From contig CALGIL010000090.1 of assembly GCA_937914895.1 (NCBI GenBank), forward strand, positions 1-15,042: DNA of 15,042 bases, read 5' to 3'. Origin of the DNA: an uncultured Angelakisella sp. (lineage in GTDB: Bacteria > Bacillota > Clostridia > Oscillospirales > Ruminococcaceae). Position 1 is the stretch's first letter; every line of letters begins with the position of its first letter. Positions 5,303 through 13,488 of this stretch are shown in pieces. The notes under the pieces were generated by a model that worked only from the letters and a program-made list of their open reading frames with translations, made no database searches and was not told the origin of the DNA. A program made the translations under genes and the position numbers.

Positions 5303-8074
5303 ATGGCCGAACAAAAAATTGCCGTCTGGAAGGGGGACTTCCCCATGTACATACGGACCAAGGAGGAGGTCCTGGGCCACCTGATCGAAAGCACGGCCTA
5401 TTATTCCGGAACAAACCGGCAGAACTACACCGCCAACTTTATCGCGCAAAAAATCAGCATCAGCCGCAACCTGGCCAGCCAGTACCTAAACGAGCTGGCC
5501 AAGGAGGGAAAGCTGGTCAAGGTGGAAAGCCGCCCGGTGTACTTTTTCCACCGCGTCACCCTGGAGCGGGCCTACAAGGTACGTCTGCCGGCCAATCTGT
5601 TTGCCTCGGTGGAGGAGCTGCGGGCCGCCCTGAGCCAGGGGCAGGACGCGCGGCCGGACTTTGACAACGCCGTGGGCGCCGGCACCAGCCTGACCTTCTG
5701 CGTGGAGCAGTGCCGGGCCGCCATCAAGTACCCGCCCAACGGGCTGCCCATCCTGCTCCACGGCGCCAGCGGCACCGGCAAAAGCTTTTTTGCCCAGCTG
5801 ATGTTTGAATACGCCGTAAACCAGGAGATGGTCGGCCGCGACAAAAGCCTTATTGTGGCCAACTGCTCCGAATTTGCCAACGCCCCGGAACGGGTAAACC
5901 AGGCTCTGTTTGGGGCGCGGACCCCGGAGGGATACCAGCCGGGGCTGCTGTCCCAGGCGGACGGCGGGCTGCTGCTGCTGGACGAGGTGCACAGCCTTTC
6001 GCCCCAGTGCCAGGAAAAGCTGTTTCAGTTTATGGACTCCGGGCGTTTTTTGCCGGTGGGCGAAAACAAAAACTGGCAGCAGGCCAGCGTCAAGCTGGTG
6101 TTTGCCACCACCAAAAATCCCGAGGAGGTCCTCATCCGCACCCTGCTGCGCCGCATCCCCATCGTCTGCTGCCTCCCCCTGCTGGAGGAGCGGACCATCG
6201 AGGAAAAGGAGGAGCTGATCCTGCGGTTTTTCCGTCAGGAATCCCGCCAGATGGGCAAGGAGGTCTTTGTCAGCCCCAAGGTCTTTCAGGCTTTGATGGA
6301 CCACGTCTTTCCCGGTAATGTGCGGCAGCTGAAAAACAGCGTGCGCATCAGCTGCGCCAACGCATTCCTCAACTGCCAGCCGGAGCAGCCCAGCATGTAC
6401 ATCTGCCCCTATCACCTGCCCGAGGACATCATCCCCTCCCTGACGGTGGACCCGTCCCACCCCGAGGAAGGGGCCCAGTGGATCAACCCGGACAGCTTTC
6501 GGCGGGACAACCTGGTGGACCAGGTGGTCACCTTTTTTGACGGTCTGCTGGCCAGCTACCGCAGATATATCGACGGCGACTGTGATTTTTCCGAATTCCT
6601 CCAGGGCGGTTTTTTTCACGCCAACGCCTTTTACGACAACCTGATCTTTAATAAGGAATACGCCAACGCCAAAATTTCCGCCATGGGCAAAATCGTCAAT
6701 GCCATTTTGGCGGATGTGGAGGCCCGCTACGGCCTGGAGGTCCCCGCCCTGTTTACCGTGGCCGTCTCCCGGAGCATCTACGCCTTCAGCCAGGTCAATT
6801 CCACCATCAAGGGCTGGAAGGACCGGCACGCGGAGGAGATTCACGCCTGCCTTAAGGACCTGCAGGCGGGCTTCCCCCGGGAATACGAGCTGGCGCTGGA
6901 GCTTGCCTCCGCCATCCGGCAGGTGCTGGGGGTGGACCTGGCGGAGGTAAACACCCTGTTTTTGCTTTTTAACCTGTGCTACCACAACCTGCGGACCGGC
7001 ACCGACGACATCATGGGCATCATCATCAGCCACGGCTATGCTACCGCCAGCAGCATTGCCGACGCCGCCAACAAGCTGGTGGGGCACAGCATGTTCCTTG
7101 CCATCGATATGCCCCTGGACACCTCCCTGGGCCAGATCATCTCGGCGCTTAAGCGCACCATCACCCGCAACAAGCCGCGGCGGAATTTTATTCTGCTGGT
7201 GGACATGGGTTCGCTGGAACAGCTGCACCAGGAGCTGGTGGGCATCCCCAACATCAACGTGGGCATCATCAACAATATCTCCACCCGGCTGGCGGTGGAC
7301 ATCGGCTTTAAAATGCTGCGCAGCACCGACGGCATCGAGGAGATCTTAAAAACCGCAAGCCGGGGGATGGTCTGCTCCTACAAGGTCATCTCCAACCACA
7401 AAAAGAAGGACACCATTATTTTTACCACCCAAATCGGCGCGGAGTCCGCCGAGCGGATCATCGATCTTTTTAAAACCAGCCTGCCCCGGAGCCTGGACAT
7501 CGATATTATTTCCTACGACTACCTTCAGCTGATGCCCCAGGTCAAAAGCGCCGAGCTGTTTGAGCAGCACGAAGTCCTGTTTACCTCCGGCATTGTGGAC
7601 CCCAAGCTGGAGGGCGTCCCCTTCGTCTCCCTGGACGATTTGGTGACGGGCCGGGGGGCGGACAAAATCGACGCCGTCCTGCAGCGCTACCTGACGGCGG
7701 AGGAGGTCAAGGTTTTCAACCAAAACCTGCTGAAGAACTTTTCCCTGGAAAACATCCTGCAGTCCCTGACCATCCTCAATGCCGGCCGCCTGCTGGATTA
7801 TGTGGAGCGCGCCGTGCAGCGCCTGCAGAAGACCATGGGCAAAAAGCTGGACGGAAAGGCCCTCATCGGCATCTACATCCACATCAGCTGCCTGGTGGAA
7901 CGGCTGGTCACCAAGACCCCGCTGGAATCCTACCCGGAGATGGAGGCCTTTGAGCAGCGCGAGCAGACCTTCATCCGCCAGGTCCGGGAGAGCTTTTCGG
8001 AAATCAGCGATTACTACCACGTGGAATTCCCCATTTCGGAAATCGCTTTGCTCCACGACTATATTTTTCATTAG
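5303..8074 (+). CDS. LevR-type PTS-responsive transcriptional regulator (AAA+, PRD, EIIA/EIIB-like)
   Basis: The 923-residue protein has the LevR/ManR domain order. It has a winged helix-turn-helix (about 40-82) and an AAA+ domain with Walker A GASGTGKS (154-161) and Walker B LLLLDEVH (Asp227, Glu228). A first PRD follows (about 403-560), then an EIIA-Man-like domain (about 565-690, His577 in ISHGYATAS). Next come an EIIB-Gat-like domain (about 695-790) and a second PRD (about 800-920, His860 in GIYIHISCLVERL). From memory, B. subtilis LevR (938 residues) is phosphorylated at His585 and His869, matching His577 and His860. Oddities: the GAFTGA sigma-54 contact loop is missing after LFG (202-204), where ARTPEGYQPG stands, and the EIIB-like domain has TTQIGAE where a phosphocysteine is expected. 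The ATG at 5303 has GGAGG ten bases upstream; the in-frame extension to 5051 has no site. It likely senses flux through the PTS encoded just downstream. Confidence 0.88.
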   Translation: MAEQKIAVWKGDFPMYIRTKEEVLGHLIESTAYYSGTNRQNYTANFIAQKISISRNLASQYLNELAKEGKLVKVESRPVYFFHRVTLERAYKVRLPANLFASVEELRAALSQGQDARPDFDNAVGAGTSLTFCVEQCRAAIKYPPNGLPILLHGASGTGKSFFAQLMFEYAVNQEMVGRDKSLIVANCSEFANAPERVNQALFGARTPEGYQPGLLSQADGGLLLLDEVHSLSPQCQEKLFQFMDSGRFLPVGENKNWQQASVKLVFATTKNPEEVLIRTLLRRIPIVCCLPLLEERTIEEKEELILRFFRQESRQMGKEVFVSPKVFQALMDHVFPGNVRQLKNSVRISCANAFLNCQPEQPSMYICPYHLPEDIIPSLTVDPSHPEEGAQWINPDSFRRDNLVDQVVTFFDGLLASYRRYIDGDCDFSEFLQGGFFHANAFYDNLIFNKEYANAKISAMGKIVNAILADVEARYGLEVPALFTVAVSRSIYAFSQVNSTIKGWKDRHAEEIHACLKDLQAGFPREYELALELASAIRQVLGVDLAEVNTLFLLFNLCYHNLRTGTDDIMGIIISHGYATASSIADAANKLVGHSMFLAIDMPLDTSLGQIISALKRTITRNKPRRNFILLVDMGSLEQLHQELVGIPNINVGIINNISTRLAVDIGFKMLRSTDGIEEILKTASRGMVCSYKVISNHKKKDTIIFTTQIGAESAERIIDLFKTSLPRSLDIDIISYDYLQLMPQVKSAELFEQHEVLFTSGIVDPKLEGVPFVSLDDLVTGRGADKIDAVLQRYLTAEEVKVFNQNLLKNFSLENILQSLTILNAGRLLDYVERAVQRLQKTMGKKLDGKALIGIYIHISCLVERLVTKTPLESYPEMEAFEQREQTFIRQVRESFSEISDYYHVEFPISEIALLHDYIFH

Positions 8075-8105
8075 GGAATCATCAGCCAATAAGGGGGGCC
8101 AAACG

Positions 8106-8963
8106 GTGAGCTTGCTGGAACGGCGTCAGATTGCGGGAATGAATTCCCATTACAGGCTTTACTCCATCGACGACTTCTTCTCGTCGCTGCGGCGCAGCCA
8201 CATTGTCAGCGCCGAAATTTGGAGCGCCGCGCACCATTTTCTCCTTGACAGCGCGGGCTATCAGGACACAAAGGCCTTTGGCCAAAAGGCCCGGGGGTAC
8301 GGCGTGTCGGTGGTCTGCCTCTGCCCGGAGCAGAACAACCCCAAGCCCCACAACATTGCCGCCCGGGACCCGGAGCTGATCCGCCGCACCAGAGCCTACT
8401 TTGAAAACGCCATCCGGGCGGCCGCCGAGCTGGAGTGCCCCCGCGTCCTGGTAACCCCCGGCTGGTCCTTTCTCAGCGAGCCGGTGGAGGAGGCCTGGAA
8501 GCGGTCGGTGGAAATGCTATCCCACCTGTGCGGGTTTGGTCAGTCCCAGGGGGTGCGCCTGGCCATGGAGGCCCTGCAGCCCGGGGAGAGCCGGCTGGTC
8601 AACACCGTCGGCCACCTGCAGGCCATGCTGGGGGACGTGGGCTCCCCCCAGCTGAACGTGGCCCTGGACCTGGGCGCCATGACCCGAATGGGCGAAACCA
8701 TCCAGCAGTATTTTGACGCCTTTGGGCCGCGGCTGGACCATGTCCACTTTGTGGACTGCAAGCGGGAGCCCTTTGTCAGCCACCTGGCCTGGGGCGACGG
8801 CGACAGAAGCCTTGCGGAGGACCTGTCCGTCTTTCACACAAACGGGTATAAGGGATATTTTTCCTTTGAATTTGTAAACGGCAGATATTTTCGGGAGCCT
8901 TGGGACGCGGACGCAAAAGCGCTCTCCCAGCTGAGTTCCTTGATGGGAGAGGGTGTGTCATAA
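8106..8963 (+). CDS. Sugar phosphate isomerase/epimerase, TIM barrel, FrlC-like
   Basis: The 285-residue protein is of the xylose-isomerase-like TIM barrel family. The four expected divalent metal ligands are visible: Glu155 (MEALQP), Asp188 (ALDLGAM), His214 (HVHFVDCK) and Glu255 (FSFEFVNGRY). Several stretches resemble what I remember of E. coli FrlC, which interconverts psicoselysine and fructoselysine: an E-x-L-x-P-x-ES segment, YFD followed by HxHxVD, GDGD for GEG, and REP near the end. The start is GTG at 8106 with AAGGGGGG about seven bases upstream, 31 bases after the regulator stop; the longer in-frame stretch back to 7779 overlaps the regulator gene and is not used. Its place between regulator and PTS supports a role in the same sugar pathway. 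The exact substrate is an inference. Confidence 0.85.
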   Translation: MSLLERRQIAGMNSHYRLYSIDDFFSSLRRSHIVSAEIWSAAHHFLLDSAGYQDTKAFGQKARGYGVSVVCLCPEQNNPKPHNIAARDPELIRRTRAYFENAIRAAAELECPRVLVTPGWSFLSEPVEEAWKRSVEMLSHLCGFGQSQGVRLAMEALQPGESRLVNTVGHLQAMLGDVGSPQLNVALDLGAMTRMGETIQQYFDAFGPRLDHVHFVDCKREPFVSHLAWGDGDRSLAEDLSVFHTNGYKGYFSFEFVNGRYFREPWDADAKALSQLSSLMGEGVS

Positions 8964-9373
8964 TGCGAAAATTCCTGCTGGCGTCCCACGGAACCCTTGC
9001 CAGAGGGATGTACGACTCCCTGCGGATCATCTGCGGCGAGCAGCCCAATGTGGACGTCTTTTGCGCCTATGTGGGGGAGGAGGACGACATATCGGACCGG
9101 GTGCGGGCCCTGCTGGACGCCCTGTCCCCCCGGGATGAGCTCATTGTCCTGACCGACCTGTTTGGCGGCAGCGTCAATAACGAATTCATGCGGTACCTCC
9201 ATCTGCCCAACTGCGCGCTGGTGGCCGGAATGAATCTGGCCCTGCTCATCGAGCTCCTCCACCACCCCGAGCTTGCGGTGCCGGAGCTGGTGCCCATGGC
9301 GGTGGAGTTGGCCGGCGGCGGCATCCGCTGGTGCAACCGGCTGCAGGGGCCCGCCCGGGAGGATGAATTTTAG
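8963..9373 (+). CDS. PTS mannose-family EIIA component
   Basis: The 136-residue cytoplasmic protein accepts phosphate from HPr and passes it to EIIB. The phosphorylated histidine is His9 in LLASHGTLARGM, the usual place in EIIA of the Man/Fru/Sor family. TDLFGGSVNN (about 65-74) is the second signature of the fold. The length is normal for a single-domain EIIA. The ATG overlaps the TAA of the epimerase gene by one base (TAATG), which points to translational coupling; GGGAGAGGG lies just upstream. The 67-base gap to EIIB is the longest inside the transport genes and holds nothing I recognise. Confidence 0.92.
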   Translation: MRKFLLASHGTLARGMYDSLRIICGEQPNVDVFCAYVGEEDDISDRVRALLDALSPRDELIVLTDLFGGSVNNEFMRYLHLPNCALVAGMNLALLIELLHHPELAVPELVPMAVELAGGGIRWCNRLQGPAREDEF

Positions 9374-9440
9374 AAAGCCCAAACAGGCCCGCGTATGGGA
9401 GAGGAAGAACGGAGCGTTTGCAGGGAAGGAGGTGAAGTGA

Positions 9441-9914
9441 GTGATCAAACTGCTGCGGATCGACCACCGTCTGCTTCACGGGCAGGTGGCGGTAAACTGG
9501 ACCGCCTCGGTGGGGGCCGACTGCATTCTCATCGCCAACGACGGGGTCATGGGCGACGAGCTGCGCAAGACCACCCTGCGGCTGGCCGCGCCCCACGGGG
9601 TCAAGGTCGTCATCAAAAACGTGGCGGATTCCATCCAGTCCATCAACAGCGGCGTGACGGATAAATATAAGCTGATGATTGTGGTGGAGACCGTCGCCGA
9701 CGCCGCAAAGCTGACCGCCGGGTGCGGCAGCGTCAAAAGCGTCAACCTGGGCAACGTCAAAAAGCGGGACGGCACCCAAAAATTCGGCAACAGCCAGGTG
9801 TACTGCACCCCGGAGGAGCTGCAGCTGATTCGCGGAATGATTGACAGCGGTGTCGAGGTGGAACTCCGGCAATTGCCAAACCATGCCAAGGTACTGGCCC
9901 AAAAGCTTTTGTAG
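9441..9914 (+). CDS. PTS mannose/sorbose-family EIIB component
   Basis: The 157-residue cytoplasmic protein carries phosphate from EIIA to the incoming sugar. The family signature is RIDHRLLHGQV (6-16), with His13 as the phosphorylated residue; most relatives read RxDDRLIHGQV, so the second Asp is His here. The rest has the normal EIIB pattern, including VNLGNVKKRDGT and a C-terminal QLP segment. The start is GTG at 9441, preceded by a very strong AAGGAGGTGA. It is followed after 34 bases by EIIC. Confidence 0.92.
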   Translation: MIKLLRIDHRLLHGQVAVNWTASVGADCILIANDGVMGDELRKTTLRLAAPHGVKVVIKNVADSIQSINSGVTDKYKLMIVVETVADAAKLTAGCGSVKSVNLGNVKKRDGTQKFGNSQVYCTPEELQLIRGMIDSGVEVELRQLPNHAKVLAQKLL

Positions 9915-9948
9915 GGTCAAATTTAAAAAAGAGGAGGAAAGGGAAGTC

Positions 9949-10716
9949 ATGTCGATTCTTATGCAAGCAATCCTGCTTGGCGTCGCAAAATGTCTCATCA
10001 GCTACATCAACGCGCTTGGCGGCACCCTGTACTGCCACCGGCCCATCATCATGGGCATGGTGGCGGGCCTGATCTGCGGCGACCTGACCAAGGGCATCAT
10101 CCTGGGCGGCAGCCTGGAGCTCATCTTCCTTGGCTCCGTATCCATCGGGGCCTACATTCCCCCGGATTCTTCCACCGCCAGCCTGCTGGCCACGGCCCTG
10201 TGCATCTCCACCGGCGCCGACGTGGAGGTGGCCATTGCCCTGGCCGTGCCGGTGTCGGTGGTATCCCTGGGCTTTAACAGCCTCTTCAGCCCCATCACCC
10301 CCCTGCTGGCCCGGTACGCGGACCACACCACCGCCAAGGGGAACGCAAAGGGCGTCGCCCTGGTGCACTTTGGCCGCTCCATCCTGGGCTGGCCCCGCCA
10401 GTTCCTGGTCATCTTTCTGCCCTACTATTTTGGCAGCGAGGCCCTGACCGCCTTCATCAGCTGGATCCCCCAGCAGGTCATCGACGGGATGTCCATCGCC
10501 TCCAGCATGCTGCCCGCCATGGGCTTTGCCATGCTGATGCAGATGATTCTGACCAAAAAGATTCTGCCCTACTACTTCCTCGGCTTTGTGCTGTCCGCTT
10601 ACTTTAAGGCGCCGGTGCTGGCCGTGGCCATCCTGGGCATCATCATCGCCGTAACCACCATCCAGTTCAGCCCCAGCCAAAAACCCCAGGAGGTGACTGT
10701 CAATGACGACTTCTAA
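9949..10716 (+). CDS. PTS mannose-family EIIC membrane component
   Basis: The 255-residue membrane protein forms the sugar channel together with EIID. Many hydrophobic segments are visible. Early family motifs include HRPIIMGMVAGLICGD (about 30-45) followed by GGSLELIFLGSVSIGA and PPDSSTASLLATA, which are characteristic of AgaC/ManY-type EIIC. The length is standard. The ATG at 9949 has GAGGAGG upstream; the in-frame stretch from 9841 lies inside the EIIB gene and is not used. Its 3' end overlaps the EIID start by 14 bases, typical of coupled EIIC-EIID pairs. Confidence 0.92.
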   Translation: MSILMQAILLGVAKCLISYINALGGTLYCHRPIIMGMVAGLICGDLTKGIILGGSLELIFLGSVSIGAYIPPDSSTASLLATALCISTGADVEVAIALAVPVSVVSLGFNSLFSPITPLLARYADHTTAKGNAKGVALVHFGRSILGWPRQFLVIFLPYYFGSEALTAFISWIPQQVIDGMSIASSMLPAMGFAMLMQMILTKKILPYYFLGFVLSAYFKAPVLAVAILGIIIAVTTIQFSPSQKPQEVTVNDDF

Positions 10717-11554
10717 CGCGGGCGTAAGCACGGCCAATCCCCAGGCCACAGGCTGCCTGACCAAACAGGATGTCCGCCGCATGGTCACCCGGGGCGTCCC
10801 CATGGAGATCTCCTGGAACTACGAGCGGCAGATGCACATGGCCTTTTGCTACATGATGGTCCCCGCCCTGAAAAAGATTTATGAGGGCCAGCCGGAAAAA
10901 TACACCGAGGCCCTGCACCGCCACATGGAGTTTTTTAACATCACGCCCCAGATTGCCCCCCTTGTGGGCGGCATCGTATGCGCCATGGAGGAACAGAACG
11001 CCGCCACCGACGACTTTGACGTCTCGGCCATTACCAACCTGAAGGTCGCCCTGATGGGCCCCCTGTCCGGCATTTTTGACGCCATCTTCCTGGGCGGCAT
11101 CCTGGTTATCGCCAGCGGCATCGGCATCTCCCTGTCCCAGCAGGGCAGCATTCTGGGCCCCATCGCCTATCTGCTCATCTACAACATCCCGGCCTACTGG
11201 CTCCGCTACTGGAGCGGCGCAAAGGGGTACGAGATGGGCACCTCCAAGCTGACCGAAATGCAGCAGTCGGGGGTGCTGGCCAAAGTGATGCATGCCGCAT
11301 CCATCGTGGGCATTATGGTGGTGGGCTGCATGTCCATGGACATGGTCTATGTGGGCATGACATTGCAGATTGGCATGGGCGAGGGCGTGGTGGTGGTCCA
11401 GGAGCTGCTGGACAGCATCGCCCCCGGACTGCTGCCCCTGGGCGTGACCTGGCTGTACTACTGGCTGCTTAAAAAGAAGGTGCAGCCCCTTACCCTGCTT
11501 GTGTGCACCATGATTTTCGGCGTCATCTGCGCCTACTTTGGCATTTTGGGCTAG
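10703..11554 (+). CDS. PTS mannose-family EIID membrane component
   Basis: The 283-residue protein is the family-specific EIID, found only in Man/Fru/Sor-type systems. The signatures are SWNYERQMHMAF (37-48), FFNITPQIAPLVGGIV followed by CAMEEQNA (about 75-98), and GPLSGIFDAIFLGG in the middle. C-terminal hydrophobic helices anchor it. The start ATG follows AGGAGGTGA inside the end of EIIC, with a 14-base overlap. It completes a four-protein permease with EIIA and EIIB on separate chains. Confidence 0.92.
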   Translation: MTTSNAGVSTANPQATGCLTKQDVRRMVTRGVPMEISWNYERQMHMAFCYMMVPALKKIYEGQPEKYTEALHRHMEFFNITPQIAPLVGGIVCAMEEQNAATDDFDVSAITNLKVALMGPLSGIFDAIFLGGILVIASGIGISLSQQGSILGPIAYLLIYNIPAYWLRYWSGAKGYEMGTSKLTEMQQSGVLAKVMHAASIVGIMVVGCMSMDMVYVGMTLQIGMGEGVVVVQELLDSIAPGLLPLGVTWLYYWLLKKKVQPLTLLVCTMIFGVICAYFGILG

Positions 11555-11597
11555 GGGCCCCCTCCCCTGTCCCCCACAGAAAAAAGGAGAGCTGACC

Positions 11598-12608
11598 ATG
11601 CTTAAATTTGACGAACAAACCTACCTGGAAAACGCGGCGGCGGCCCTTGCGCGCCGGGCGGAGGTGGAACGGGTGGCGGATGAGATTGCCGACCGCGGGT
11701 ACAAAAACCTGTTCTTTGTCTCGGTGGGCGGCAGCCTGGTGGTGTTTGACCCCTTTCAGTACATCGCCAAGCAGCTGACCAAAATCCCCGTGTTTGTGGA
11801 GCACGCCGCGGAAATTGTCCTGACCGGCCACACCCACCTGTGCCGGGATTCCATCGTTTTTATGACCTCCAAATCCGGCGACACCAAGGAAAGCGTGGCG
11901 GCCGCCCGGTATATGCGGCAGCGGGGCATCCCCGTGGTGTCCTTTGTGGGGGACCCCCAAAGCCCCCTGGGCCAAAACAGCGACTGGGTCCTTTCCAACA
12001 AGGACAGCGCGGGGCTGGAATATCCCCTGATCCTCATGCTGTTTTTGCGGCTGCTGAACCGAAACGGGGAGTTCCCGGACGGGGATTACCGGCGCTATGT
12101 CAGCCAGTTGGAGGTGCTGCCCCAGGGGGCCGTGACCAACATGAAGCGCTTTGACCCCCTGGCCCAGCGGATCGCCCGGGAAATTTACGAGGAGCCCTAT
12201 CAAATCTGGATCGGCAGCGGCGAGATGTGGGGCCAGACCTATTCCTTCTCCATGTGCATTATGGAGGAGATGCAGTGGAAGCGCACCAAATCCGTCACCT
12301 CCCCCGAGTTTTTCCACGGCACCCTGGAGCTGGCGGACAACACCGTGCCGGTGTTTTTGGTCAAGGGCGAGGGCGCCTGCCGCCCCCTGGACGACCGGGC
12401 GGAAAAGTTCCTGCGGCAGTACGCGCCGGAAAAGCTCCATGTCCTGGACATCAAAGAATATCCTATCGAGGGACTGGACGAGGCGTTCCGTTGGCTGCTG
12501 GGCCCCTCCATCTTCGGAAGCTTCATCTACCGCCTGTCCGCCCACCACGAGCAGTTCAGCGGGCACGACCTGAGCATCCGGCGGTATTACCGCCAGTTTG
12601 ATTATTAA
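11598..12608 (+). CDS. SIS-domain sugar-phosphate deglycase, FrlB-like
   Basis: The 336-residue protein has two SIS domains. Phosphosugar-binding motifs are SVGGSL (42-47) and SKSGDTKES (91-99). The motif SPEFFHGTLE (235-244) corresponds to EFRHGPLE in fructoselysine-6-phosphate deglycase FrlB. Glu224 and His240 are 16 residues apart, the same spacing as the catalytic Glu/His pair I recall in FraB and FrlB. The C-terminus RRYYRQFDY also resembles the RRYYGxxxY tail of FrlB. Such enzymes cleave a 6-phosphorylated Amadori compound to glucose-6-phosphate and an amine or amino acid. The start ATG has AAAAAGGAGA eight bases upstream, 43 bases after EIID. Alternatives are an AgaS-type aminosugar deaminase or isomerase, but the tail and EFxHG motif favour a deglycase. 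Confidence 0.85.
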   Translation: MLKFDEQTYLENAAAALARRAEVERVADEIADRGYKNLFFVSVGGSLVVFDPFQYIAKQLTKIPVFVEHAAEIVLTGHTHLCRDSIVFMTSKSGDTKESVAAARYMRQRGIPVVSFVGDPQSPLGQNSDWVLSNKDSAGLEYPLILMLFLRLLNRNGEFPDGDYRRYVSQLEVLPQGAVTNMKRFDPLAQRIAREIYEEPYQIWIGSGEMWGQTYSFSMCIMEEMQWKRTKSVTSPEFFHGTLELADNTVPVFLVKGEGACRPLDDRAEKFLRQYAPEKLHVLDIKEYPIEGLDEAFRWLLGPSIFGSFIYRLSAHHEQFSGHDLSIRRYYRQFDY

Positions 12609-12630
12609 GCCCACAGGGCGGGAGGCAGCG

Positions 12631-13329
12631 ATGAAACAGCTTACAGCCCAGGAGCTGGGCCTGTACTTTGACCATGTCAATAAATTCGGCGTCTCTTTGG
12701 AGGATTACTGCGCCGCCGGCATCCGGTACGGCGTCCGGTGCTGCGCCGTGGGGATGTACGCGGTGGCCCCCGTCAAGGCACTGCTGCAGGGCACCGGCCT
12801 TCTGGTCAGCGGCGCCGTGGCCTTCCCCGGCGGCGGCAGCTCCATTGGGGCAAAGCTTCTGGACGTCCGGGAGGTTATTGACCAGGGCGCCCAGGAGATG
12901 GACTATGTGGTCAACCTCAAAAAGGTAAAGGACCACCAGTGGGACTATGTGGAGGAAGAAATGACCCGCATCGCCCAGCTGTGCCGGGAAAACGGCGTGG
13001 CCGACAAGGTGATTTTTGAGTGCTGCCAGCTGACCCGGGACGAAAAGATCCGGCTGTGCGAAATCGCCCTGCGGGCAAGGCCGGCCTTTATCAAAACCTC
13101 CACCGGCACCAGCTTTGGCGGCGCCACCCCGGAGGACGTCCGGCTGATGCGCTCCGTTGTGGGCGGCGCCTGCCAAATCAAGGCGGCGGGGGGCATCCGC
13201 AGCTACTATACCGCCCTGGCCCTTATCGAGGCCGGCGCGGACCGGCTGGGGTGCAGCTCGGTAGCCGCGGTCATGGAGGGCTACCGGGCCTACCTGGCGG
13301 CCCGGGACGAGGCGCTGGCCGTCCACTAA
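12631..13329 (+). CDS. Divergent DeoC-family (deoxyribose-phosphate) aldolase
   Basis: The 232-residue protein is a class I aldolase of the DERA family. The Schiff-base lysine is Lys155 in FIKTSTGTSFGGAT. The relay lysine is Lys184 in IKAAGGIRSYY, and the conserved acid is Asp91 in MDYVVNLKKVK. The C-terminal GADRLGCSSV binds phosphate in relatives. The N-terminus differs from ordinary DERA: YFDHVNKFG stands where DHTLLK or DLTTLN is usual, and AFPGGGSSIGAKLLD replaces the normal GFPLG segment. The substrate may therefore not be deoxyribose-5-phosphate. It is the last gene of the operon, 22 bases after the deglycase, with GGGAGG ahead of the ATG. No nucleoside genes are nearby, which also argues for a role in the sugar pathway. 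Confidence 0.85.
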   Translation: MKQLTAQELGLYFDHVNKFGVSLEDYCAAGIRYGVRCCAVGMYAVAPVKALLQGTGLLVSGAVAFPGGGSSIGAKLLDVREVIDQGAQEMDYVVNLKKVKDHQWDYVEEEMTRIAQLCRENGVADKVIFECCQLTRDEKIRLCEIALRARPAFIKTSTGTSFGGATPEDVRLMRSVVGGACQIKAAGGIRSYYTALALIEAGADRLGCSSVAAVMEGYRAYLAARDEALAVH

Positions 13330-13355
13330 AAAGCCCCCATCATTTTCCCCCTCAC

Positions 13356-13401
13356 AAACGGGACGGGGGCCTCCGGCTTTGCGGCGGCCCCCGTCCCGTT
13401 T
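13356..13401 (+). terminator. Strong operon terminator
   Basis: A perfect 16-bp stem (13356-13371 with 13386-13401, AAACGGGACGGGGGCC and its complement) has a 14-nt loop and ends in TTTT. It lies 27 bases after the aldolase stop and closes the PTS operon. Confidence 0.9.
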
Positions 13402-13453
13402 TCCACCCCTTTTTCCCCCTGCCCCGCCCGGCGGATATTTTTCAGAAAACCGG

Positions 13454-13482
13454 TTGACATCCCCGGAGAAATACGGTATAGT
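13454..13482 (+). promoter_or_regulatory. Consensus promoter of the T-box transcript
   Basis: A perfect TTGACA (13454-13459), a 17-base spacer and TATAGT (13477-13482) make a strong housekeeping promoter. The start point would be near 13489, directly before the T-box stem I. Confidence 0.88.
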
Positions 13483-13488
13483 AAACCA

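Noticed and set aside
5486..7228. 580-codon open frame on the minus strand
   Set aside because: It is antisense to the LevR-type gene, has low-complexity composition and shows no recognisable domain. Such frames are common opposite GC-rich genes.
7779..8105. N-terminal extension of the FrlC-like protein
   Set aside because: It overlaps the regulator's coding end in another frame and has low-complexity residues. The GTG at 8106 has a proper ribosome binding site.
11523..12680. 385-codon open frame on the minus strand
   Set aside because: It is a shadow of the deglycase gene, which has a ribosome binding site, motifs and operon context.
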